64,000 bases of DNA from Coniochaeta sp. PMI_546 (Eukaryota; Ascomycota; Sordariomycetes; Coniochaetales; Coniochaetaceae): NCBI GenBank assembly GCA_021432605.1, contig MU271145.1:1426001-1490000 (forward strand). The letters are read 5' to 3'. Shown here in pieces: positions 12,159 to 21,918 of this stretch; the stretch's first letter is position 1, and every line of letters begins with the position of its first letter. Under the pieces are notes generated by a model. That model ran no database searches and was not told the DNA's origin. It saw only the letters and a program-made list of their open reading frames with translations. Position numbers and translations under genes: made by a program.

Positions 12159-15100
12159 CAGATAGATCTTGTACAAATACTTTGATAACGTGTCCGACCT
12201 GGAGTATGGAGTACGGGCCCAGCCGCGTGTTTGCATGAAATCGCAGCTTCGCGGGATGTGGGAGGATGGAGTTTGGAGTATCATGTTTGTGGAGCCGAGA
12301 GGCGGTTAAATACACCATTGCGGCAGAAATTCTACTCGTGTAGATAACGATAGAGTATAGGATCCCTCAGATGATCGCATGAATGATTCACGAGACGCAA
12401 GACATGCGCCACGAGCCTATGACTTTGGGTGCCCTAATTCACCCCCTACAGTATTCAGGACTAGGGCTGCTTCATCCCGGTCGTGGATTTTTCTCGATGG
12501 CGATCGTCTTGGGGAGCACATTTGTTCCTATCTCTATCTTTCGGACGGTTTCACGAGTGTTGCGATGACGCTTCCCCCAAAGACATAAGAGAGCAACTCA
12601 CTGCGAGAACAGGTCGAGCAACCGGGTTGGCGGCAGGTTCGAAGCCCTAAGCTAAGGTATGTGATGGAGTATATCAGTTGAGGCGGCGGTAAAACCTGGA
12701 ACTCGAGAGAAACATGGACGGCGCTCAAACAGCGAGACTTGACGACGCAGTCGGGTTCGCAGTCTTTCAACGTTATCGTAGTCGAGATGCTTTCCAGCGC
12801 TCTGGCAATTTATTGAAGTTGGAGCATGAAGTCTGACGCCTCGGTTCCACAGCGCCAGAAATGACAACACATCCGGAAACTTCCATCGACGCACACACGC
12901 ATGCGGTTGCGGATGGACGGGCATGGATCGCTTGACAGTCTGCACTATATGTCCCCCAGGGATCGGGACGGGAACAAACTGTAAATCATGCGCCGTGTCA
13001 CTGCTTCTGCACACTGCCGTAAAATGCTCAGAGCTGTCGCCCTAGAGCCGTCTCGCACATAGTAGTCGTTCCAGTTGCCAGACTGCGAAGTCAACTGCGA
13101 CCAGGATGGTGGCCGGCAGCACCCGATGAACAGGCCATCCTGGCGGATTGTTTTGTGGGCGATGATAAGGAACGTCATGTTTCAACGTTTTTAAGGTGGC
13201 TGCCGCCACGTTGTCTATCAAAGGCAGGGGGAAGTAGGTACTCGTAAGTAGGCCCAAGACTGACACAACATAGTGATGCATGTGAGAATTGGCAAGCTCT
13301 ACAGTATCAACTCCAAGCCAGGGCCCATCTTTCATGCTGGGGTGAGAAAGTGATGGGCGCGCCCGTGTTCGTCTTCGCTAGGAGAATTTCCAGGTCCTGT
13401 CGTAAATGAGATTCCTCCTCCGTCATCTATCTCATGATTTCTCGTGTGATGTATGTTGCTCATCTTGGTGCGAGTCATTGAAGTTTGAAACTTCGAGGTG
13501 AAAACTCGGGCTCGATGGCTTACTACTGCTCTGTATTATCTAATACTACTTACCATAGTATTCTCTCCAAGCCCAAGTGGGCGAACTTCTGCGAACCATC
13601 GAGGTATGACCTGCGCATTCGTCATGATGGATACATGGCGGGACGAACGACTGGGTGACAGTGGCCTTGGCATCCCGGATGAGCAAGGTTTCAGATCTCC
13701 AGAGCGGGGATTGGGCCCATATTATCCTTTTTTCCCCCTGCCCACTGCCGGGTGTGGCTTGTTTCAAGTCTTTACCAGCCAATCGAGCGTTGTCAACTTC
13801 GAAGTCTCTCATCGACATCGAATCACCGGGTCGCAAACGCCGGCGAGGGAAACACCGCTCAGCCCTGCTCATTCGTCGAAGTCCCCCAACGATCGCGTGT
13901 TGGCAGCGCTTGCCCTGACGCAGGTACCGCTGACAGTGGGTTCTTGAGCCACAGATTGAGAGGAAAACATGAATCGCACTCGCCATCTACAGTGTACGCA
14001 CACACACACAGTAAAGCAAGTAAAGCAATGGACGGGTAGCAGTTACGGTATTGGCCTATCCCTCGACACATGTGTACAGGAGGTCTGTATGACGCGGCAC
14101 TTCGTACCTGTCACGCAGGCTCATTGTAGATAGGAAATTCCTTCACAAGGGATTTAAAATTCCGATTGTCTCAGAGCTCCGCCCTGCTGAGGAACCGTAC
14201 GAGGACGTCATCTACTATGGTAGAGACGAATGGGCTGTGTTGCTTCTATTTGTGACGAGTTCTCCCTCAAGATATAGAACATGTCAAGGCGAACCGCATC
14301 AGACTTACGTATACATCAGACACGAAAATATCAGATGAAATTCATACACAGTATGTGTCGTATGGTCTGCGAAAGCTGGATGGAGCCGGTCGATCTAGAA
14401 TTGCTGGCTGTGGCAGGGATGGTTGGGCAGAGGCAGGGACCGATTCCTTGGCGATAACGTGGGTCAGGGGTTGCAGCCTCTGCTTGTCGCCCGAACCACA
14501 CTCGTCCGTCCACCACACAGCGGCGAGAACCCAGGGAAGAGGGAAAAGAGGGAGAGCCCAGTTTTATGTGGATTCACCCACCACCCAATATATCCATGAT
14601 ATGCCGTTTTCTGTGTGAACCGCTTGACACTCTTTCCGTCCTTCAATTCAATCTACTCTCTTCAGCTTGTCTTCCCTTGTACGGAGCTTGACCGGATTCA
14701 TTCCAAAGGGAGCAATCCGTAGTGTCGGCAGAGCTGGATCACTCTCATTAAGATCAATCGTTATTCTTCCTTCCTTTTCAACACAACACGACTTTGGGCC
14801 CTTCTGGTTCTCGATCATTCTAACTGCCGGCCACTTTACAAACATCCGACTCGACGTCGATACATTCTTCCATAAGGCTGTGCCAGTGACAAGCTTGCTT
14901 GCCTCATTCCAGCCGCGACCACGGGGTCACCCACTCAGTCTTACTGACATCACAGCCATAGTGCTTGTCAAGCATCTCTTCACAGCATCATCTAGCTTTG
15001 GAGACGAAAGGTCTAGACCGTAGGAGGAGTCATAGCCGTTGTGACATATCAACCCAACCACCGGACCCCGACTGGTTTCTCTGCTGGTCTTGAGATTCTA

Positions 15101-15261
15101 AGGGCCAGGTGTTTGCCATTCATTCAACCATATCGACAACAACATCGTGACTCTGTCTTGCAGGTCTAAACCACCACCACCGAAGATTGCAATCTTCGAT
15201 TCAAACGGCGTCATTCCAAAGCATTTTTAAGGAGCAAATCTTTGTGCAACAGGACACAAGG
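12159..15261. other. Long intergenic region upstream of the ferric reductase
   Basis: 3.1 kb between two plus-strand genes. ORFs on both strands reach about 150 codons (for example 13498-13947 plus and 12652-13014 minus), but none shows a domain, a convincing splice pattern or clear coding character. The last few hundred bases are probably the reductase promoter and leader. I see no transposon ends or tRNA. Confidence 0.5.
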
Positions 15262-17117
15262 ATGTCCGCACCCGCCAATGCTGTAGCCAGCAACGCCACG
15301 GGCACGACTGGAGGAGCCAGCGGAGGAAATGGACAAGCAGGAGCTATTGCAGGAACCGGCGGCGTCGACCCGGATCTCCAGAATCTGCTCCTATCCAACT
15401 ACCTCTTCTGGACGTTGGCTTGCATATCAGGCGCACTCATCATCTGGAGGATCTCCACAGCGTTCATCAAGTACGTCCGCCACGTGACGTGCTTGAACAA
15501 CGACACCCAACGTTACTTCGCCTCGCCGTCAGCCAAGTTCTCCTGGTTCAAGAAGAACATCCAGTATGCTCCTCTCATCAACAAGCGCCACAACCGGGAG
15601 TTCCAGCTCAGCCAGGCCGTCAATGTCGGGACCCTGCCGACCAGGTTGCAGTTCGTCTTCCTCGTCGGCTACTTCGCGACCAATGTCGCCTTTTGCGTGA
15701 TCGATATTCCCTTCGCCGGCTCCTTCACGGCGGCGGCAGCCTTGCTCAGGAACCGAAGCGGTGTTCTAGCCGTGGTCAACATGGTCCCTCTCTTCATCTT
15801 TGCTGGTCGCAACAACCCGCTGATCAAGCTTCTTGGCATCTCCTTCGACACTTACAACCTCCTCCATCGATGGGTAGGACGTGTTGTCATCCTGGAGTCC
15901 CTTGCTCATACGGTGGCGTTCTTGGCTGCGAATGCCTACACCAAGGGTTGGGCTGCCGCGTTCAAGACCGCAACGACGGTGCCGTACCTGCTATTTGGAT
16001 TCATCGTGAGTGTCCGTATCAGCGCCTTGAACGAACACGGAGCTAACACGCGTAGGCAACCTGTGCTCTTGTCGCGATAGCCCTTCAAGCAGCAAGCCCC
16101 GTGCGACACGCACATTACGAGATGTTCAAGATCATCCACATCCTCCTCGCAGTCCTCGCGGTCGTGGGCCTCTGGTACCACCTTGACCTCAAGACCCTCC
16201 CGCAGCTGAAGTACATGTACGCTGTCGTCGTCATCTGGGGCCTCGACCACGTAGCGCGCTTCCTGCGTCTGGCATACCACAACATCGGATCAGGCGGCAC
16301 CAAGACCGTCGTCGAAGCCCTCCCGGGCAACGCGTGCCGTGTGACGGTGACACTGGCGCGGCCCTGGAGCTTCAAGCCCGGCCAGCACGCATATCTGTAC
16401 TTCCCGACGATCAGCTACTGGCAGTCGCACCCGTTCTCCGCAGCCTGGAGCCACGAGGCGGAGGCGGCCGGTGGCGAGAAGCTGCCCATGGACAGACAAG
16501 ATGTCCTCGCCATGAGCAAGACGTCCATGTCCTTCATCATCCGCGCGAGGACCGGCTTCACCGGCTCCCTGTACAAGAAAGCGGCCGCCTGCAAGGACGG
16601 AAAGATGCTTACTAGGTGTCTCGTCGAGGGGCCGTACGGCGGTCACCACCAGATGCAGTCGTACGGCACAGTGATGCTGTTCGCCGGCGGGGTAGGAATC
16701 ACGCAACAAGTACCGCACGTTCGCGACCTGGTCATCGGGTTCGCCAACGGCACCGTGGCTGTCCGCAAGCTGGTCCTGGTCTGGATCATCCAGAGCCCGG
16801 AGCACCTGGAGTGGATCCGGCCGTGGATGACGGAGATCCTCGCCCTGGACAGACGGCGCGAGGTGCTCAAGATCATGCTGTTCGTCAGCCGGCCGCGGTC
16901 GACCAAGGAGATCCACAGCCCCAGCGCGACGGTGCAGATGTTCCCCGGCCGGCCCAACATCGACACGCTCTTGGGCCTCGAAATGGAGAACCAGATCGGT
17001 ACCCTCGGCGTGTCGGTGTGCGGCCCGGGGGCGCTCAGCGACGACGTGCGGAGCGCTGTGCGGAACAGGCAGTACCAGGGCGCTGTCGACTTTGTCGAGG
17101 AGTCGTTCTCCTGGTGA
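15262..17117 (+). CDS. Ferric reductase-like transmembrane oxidoreductase (FRE/NOX superfamily)
   Basis: Exons 15262-16005 and 16056-17117 join across a 50-nt intron (GTGAGT..GCTAAC..TAG), giving 601 residues. ATG 15262 is the first in frame. A hydrophobic segment near residue 50 (LFWTLACISGALIIWRI) precedes the ferric-reductase core. Haem-ligand histidines are visible in YNLLHRWVGR, ESLAHTVAFL and the HYEMFKIIHILLAV helix. The FAD-binding domain has the HPFSAAWS motif, where HPFT is usual. The NAD(P)H half carries EGPYGG and GGVGIT. Family members move electrons from cytosolic NADPH through FAD and two haems to ferric or cupric ions outside the plasma membrane, upstream of high-affinity uptake. 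No oxidase or permease gene lies next to it. I found no exact GATA-type iron-repressor site upstream. The substrate metal cannot be told from sequence. Confidence 0.92.
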
Positions 17118-17697
17118 TTTTTATCTGCTTTTAAGACTTATCCTACCGGCTTTCTCGGGTCCTTTGCGGCTAGCGGGTCCGGACTTCTTCTTCGTGTGTA
17201 CATATCGATTCTTGGTTTGGACGACATTGTGGCTTAGATGCCTAGACGACTGTCATTCTTGTGAATATGTTCTTCCGCTTTCTTTTTTGGCCTTTACATC
17301 CGCCTGATCTAACGGCATGGATTTGGTTCCAGATAAACATCTGACAAAATGGGCATTTTGGAGTTTTTGGATATAAGGTAAATGGTTCGGATATGAGCCC
17401 CTGGATGGTGGACATACATTTCTGTCCTTACATGCGACGAAACAATGGATGATCTGATTGCAACATTCTATTCAAATCCATGCAATTAGTGAACATAGTC
17501 TCCGGAAGCTCACCTGGGCAGTAGTCCTTGAACATCAATGCGGAAGTCTCAGTCTAGCCATCATTGTAGACCATCTAATGACTATGCTCATCGATAACCT
17601 ACACTAGACAAAGCCTATCCCAAAGAACCCCTTGCTTTCCATATGGATGTTTTTATAATTTTATTTACCGAGTTGAATCCAAAGTGTTTTGTACCAT
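17118..17697. other. Convergent 3' regions of the ferric reductase and PEX3
   Basis: 580 bp between gene ends facing each other. AT-rich 3' UTR-like sequence; nothing else seen. Confidence 0.6.
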
Positions 17698-19505
17698 CTA
17701 CCCAGTCGCCCTCTCCCAGGCGCTCTCCAAACTCGCACTAGGATCGACAACGACCATGCTACTACTCTCCTCCCCCGCCGTGGTAGCTCCAGCCACCGTC
17801 CCGGCCCCGCCGGCCTCGACCCCATCCTCGACCGGACCGGGGACGAACCCCCCCTCCTCGTCGGGCCTTATCTCGCTCTCCCAGTTGCTCGAGTAGACCA
17901 CGGCGGCGAAGCCCTCCAGGTCCCTGACGGCCTCCATCTCCTGGAGGTACTCGTTGGGCATCCCGTTGCCGATGGCGTGGGCCTGCCGGGTGAGCACGGA
18001 GAGGATCTTGGGCAGGAGCACGGCGCGGTTGGGCGGCGGCTGCTGCTGCTGGGGGGCCAGGGCAAGGGCCTGCACCGTGTCCGCGCGCAGGGTGGTGGCG
18101 GCGGTGGGGGGTTCGAAGGCGCCCGGGACGACTTTCTTGCCCAGGAGGTGGGCGAAGCCGGCGTCGAGGAGGAGGGTGAGGACGTGTGCGAAGGGGGGCG
18201 ACTCGATTATGTCTGCGGTTTCGTCTAGTAGGCGGCGGAGGGAGGTGGTGGTTGATGTTGGGGAGGGCAGGGCGGGGTTGTTGGTGGTGGTGGTGGTGTC
18301 GTCCAGGACGCCAGACTCGCGGAGGACGAGGTCCTCCATGTTGGAGGGAGGTAGGAGGTAGGGCAGCCAGTTGGTACCCGCGGGACCGCCCGGCTGGGTG
18401 CCTTCTATCAGCTGCCGGCATTGGGTTGTGAGGGTGGAGAAGGTCTCGAGAGTCAGGGTGTCGCGCGGGCTGAGGTGGCCGAAGACTTGTCGGACCGCGG
18501 CCTCGACGCGCTGCATGATGTCGGCCCAGCCGCGGTTGAGCAGCCACCAGCTGAAGGTCAGGTACTTGCGGTTGATCTCGAAGTCGCTGCCGTACGAGGG
18601 TTGGGGGTTGTCGTCGTCGTTGTTCTCGAGGTTGATTGTTGCTTGGGGGCTGCCGGTCGCGAGGGAGACTACGCTTGACAGGTAGCTTCGGCGGCCGAGG
18701 AGATTGAGTTGTATGCGCGTGAGCATGGTCAGCAGGGCAAGGGTGTAGATTAGGGTGTAGGCTCTTGTGATGGCTTGGGAAGGTGTATTTGTCAGTTCAT
18801 CGTCGTCTGGATAGGCCTGCATATGGGTAGCTCAACTTACAGCTGATTGTCAAATCGTCCCACAGTTGCCTCTTGGTCCTCCGCGGCTTCGGCGGCGCGG
18901 ACGGTTGTGGCGCATCTATGCTTCCTCCCGTGGCGGCGGCGGCGGCGGCCTCCGTTGATGATGACAACGCAGGGGCCGGCGCAAGAGACGCTGCGCTTGC
19001 GTGCACTGCACTGTCGGCCTGACTCGGCAGGCTGACTATGCTCCGACCGTCGTCGTCGGTGGTCTGCGTCTCGGATATGCTTGGTGGGGTAGAGGATCCG
19101 ATACTCTGGATCGACTTGGATGTCGTCGAGGAGCTCTTCATCTGCTGTATGTCGTATGTTATCTTCTCGGTGTTCATCGCCTCCAGGATATTGGTCGTCG
19201 CTGTGGGGAGCAGGGCGAGGACGGTAAAGGTGCAGTCTTCTTGGTTCTGCTCGAACCGTCGGCGCAGGCTGTGTGATACCATTGCAGTCAGCATACATTG
19301 TACAGGTATATATGATGATGACAGGGAGTAATCAGATGGCAGCATACTTTTCCTTGGCTATCCTGTCGCTGCTCATGCGCTCACGAGCATCGTTGATCTT
19401 GGTAAGGACATATTGGGTAACGACATAGCCGGCGCCGACAACACCCAGCCCGATGGCTAAAGGCGTCCGGTTGCGGCGAAGCCATCGCCGTGTTCCCGCG
19501 AACAT
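17698..19505 (-). CDS. PEX3: Peroxisomal biogenesis factor 3 (peroxin Pex3)
   Basis: Exons 19505-19348, 19268-18841 and 18773-17698 give 553 residues. Introns are 79 and 67 nt with CTGAC branch sites. The start is fixed by the canonical peroxisomal membrane anchor: a basic MFAGTRRWLRRNRTP is followed by the hydrophobic LAIGLGVVGAGYVVTQYVL. The splice into NLRRRFEQNQEDCTFTV and the block SSITRAYTLIYTLALLTM are strongly conserved Pex3 signatures. Between them (about residues 100-185) sits a Ser/Ala/Pro-rich low-complexity insert. Pex3 anchors in the peroxisome or ER membrane, docks Pex19 with membrane-protein cargo, and also recruits pexophagy receptors. The 5' end faces ATG101 573 bp away. Coding-strand composition is C-rich in the middle and G-rich in the last 250 bp. 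Confidence 0.95.
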
Positions 19506-20078
19506 GGTCCTTAAGTTGTCACTGGCGCGTGTGCTGTTTGTCGCATCAACATAAACCGACGAGGAATGTTAGATCCGGCATGTGTAGGAGGTTGGAGGAT
19601 GTGTCGCAAACTGAAGCTTCACAAGAAGCCGTGGTCGAGTGTCGGGGATACAGAAGCGATACAGCACAGGAGCACGGCACCAGCTAACGCACTGCATGCA
19701 GTTGTGCCTCGGTTCGCGGCTTGGTAGGGCGATTTCCAACCAGTGATCTCATACGGCAGACTGGCACGGACCCGGCTCCAGGGGCAGCTCTGTGTTTAGA
19801 AGAAGCTTCTTCTTTGTATGTCTGATGTGGCACTGCGCGAATACAGACAGCCCTTTCAGTGAGCTGGCTGAGGTACTCATAGCTCTCTCTTACGTACTGC
19901 CCCTCTATCGGCCATCCCTCCATCCAGCCCCTCCCTCTCAACATGGTCAACCGATAGCAAATGCCAAATAGGTTCACATCGCATGACAACACCAGATACA
20001 TGGTCCTTAACCTTGATCTTCACAGCTCGCCCTCGTCCACCCCAGGCTTGGCCCCCATCTTCTGATCCAAAAACCAAA
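19506..20078. promoter_or_regulatory. Shared divergent promoter of PEX3 and ATG101
   Basis: 573 bp between two start codons pointing away from each other. It contains CCTCGG at 19707-19712, about 200 bp upstream of the PEX3 start. CCTCGG is the core bound by FarA/FarB-type fatty-acid regulators upstream of peroxisomal genes in Aspergillus. A single six-base match is weak evidence. The bidirectional arrangement itself is seen directly. Confidence 0.5.
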
Positions 20079-20811
20079 ATGGACCAGCGCTCCACCCCCG
20101 AATTCATCCTCGAAGCCTTCGCCGACCCGACCTCCGTTCGGGACGTGGTCCGCGGCATCCTGCACACCATCTTCTTCAACCGCTTCTTCCCCTCCATCCT
20201 GCCGCAGACCCGCGACGTGCTGGACCTGACCCTCCCGCACGTCGCCGACGTGGAGCTGGAGACCATGATCGACCAGCGCACCGCCGCGCTGATGAGGCAG
20301 CTCGACGCGGACCGCAACCAGCCGCACCACCACAGCCAGCATTCCAACAACGGCAGCGGGCGCGGCCAGATCGTCGTGCAGTTCTACGAGAGGAGGAGGA
20401 GGAAGACGAGCGGCTGGTATCCTCTGGGCCGCGGCGGGGAGGAGGAGGTGTGCTGGGAGAGCTGGACGGTCAAGGTTACTGTTGCCGAGCCGAGGACGGA
20501 GAGTGGTGAGTTCCGCTGCCCAATCCTACTGGCTACCTCTGCTCCTTTGAGTGCTCTTTGGAGAGCAAGACGGGGGAGGGACAGCAATGGTTCCGTGTCA
20601 GTGGCTAACAATGTGCGAAATAGAGCGAGCCAAGGTCCGGAAAGCAATGGAGTCAACACTGCTCGCTACGGTCATGAAAATCGTCACCTACGTCAACACA
20701 CACAAAGACCACATACCGCCAATCACAACGACGGAGTCGAATCCGTTCCCTTACCAGATTCACATTAACCAAAAAGAGGCGGGCTGGGCCACGAGGATGG
20801 GCATATACTGA
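20079..20811 (+). CDS. ATG101: Autophagy-related protein 101
   Basis: Exons 20079-20505 and 20624-20811 join across a 118-nt intron (GTGAGT..GGCTAAC..TAG), giving 204 residues, the normal size. Family blocks are EFILEAFADPTSVRDVV, GILHTIFFNRFFPSI and QTRDVLDLTLP near the N terminus, WESWTVKV near residue 126, and a C-terminal PFPYQIHI. Atg101 is a HORMA-fold protein that pairs with the Atg13 HORMA domain in the Atg1/ULK initiation complex. It occurs in filamentous fungi, fission yeast and animals but not in budding yeast, where Atg29/Atg31 stand in. The segment matching the human WF finger reads GWYPLG. A His/Asn-rich insert lies at residues 82-92. ATG starts at 20079; an in-frame extension upstream looks non-coding. 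Confidence 0.95.
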
Positions 20812-21918
20812 GTGGGTAACCCAGTGACATAGGAAAGTGATCGTATATATGTAGCGGTGTATGATGGGGGACTTGGAAATGAAATGAGCCAGCGTCTGGT
20901 AGGGCCAAGGTTTAACAAGGAGGCATGAACTGGGTCGGCGTTCTTTGGATAAGGTGTCAATATCTGGCGCACAGGTGTGCATGGGAAGGGTTCACGATTT
21001 AGATAGACACAAGCCCCGATTCGGGAGTATAACACGAGATACCCATTGTATGAAGCTGCTCGTTCTTGCGCTCGATATGTACCTTTCGGTCATGGCTCGC
21101 TCTCCTTTGGGCACCCCTCCCGCACAGGTCTCCGAATTGGGAGCAAAGCAAGAGATGTCACGAGTCAATGTTCATCATGTGGCAACTGATGCAGTTCTGA
21201 TTGCTGTTAAGGTAAGGACGGTCTTGTAATCAGTCCAGTCCCCTCTCAGGAGTGCATACACAAATTAGCTCACATCCTATCCATCAGATGTGGCTGGAAG
21301 GCACGCTCCATTCCCCATACGCGCAACCTATGACAATGACTCAACCCAAATCGACCGAGTGGCTTTCCACAAACCCAAATCCGAAAGGAGGCGATAAAGA
21401 CAATTCCACCAAGTCTCATGGAGAGCGCGACCCTGAACCGTTACCCCAAGACACAAGGAAACGAACAGAGATTCTCGATAGCGAGACTCTGTTTATCAAA
21501 CAAAAAGGGCAAATTCCAGTTGCGTGCTATCCCGCCCAGCCGGTTATGTACTCCAACATTCGTCCCATCATCGTGACAAGAAAATCGTAACTTAACAACA
21601 GTGCCGTGAGGCAATTCGGGTATTCTGGTTGGTACTCTACTTCATGTCGTACCAACCCATCCAAGTAAGGTAGAGGGAGGAAGAGGTTAAAGGTGATATA
21701 GGTGAAGTGGTTACAGCGTGCCGAGGTTGATGACAGCGCCGGTAGAATGTGATGATGCTTGACAGTAAATTGCCAGCTAAACCAGGGTTGATTGCAATTC
21801 ATCATTCGTACAGTTCGTGAAGTCGTCCGTTAGGAGACAATAATGAAGAGGAGCACATTAGGAAAATGTCAACGAAGCCATTTGTAGCTCCGATGATCGG
21901 GACTCGAGGCGAGAACAA
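20812..21918. other. Convergent 3' regions of ATG101 and the second forkhead gene
   Basis: 1.1 kb with no supported gene. ORFs up to 112 codons show no motif. No repeat or RNA gene seen. Confidence 0.55.

Noticed and set aside
12620-12650. GGTTCGAAGCC, resembling a tRNA B box on the plus strand
   Set aside because: No matching A box or cloverleaf upstream.
14667-15023. Plus-strand 118-codon ORF before the ferric reductase
   Set aside because: No domain or signal; likely promoter or leader sequence.
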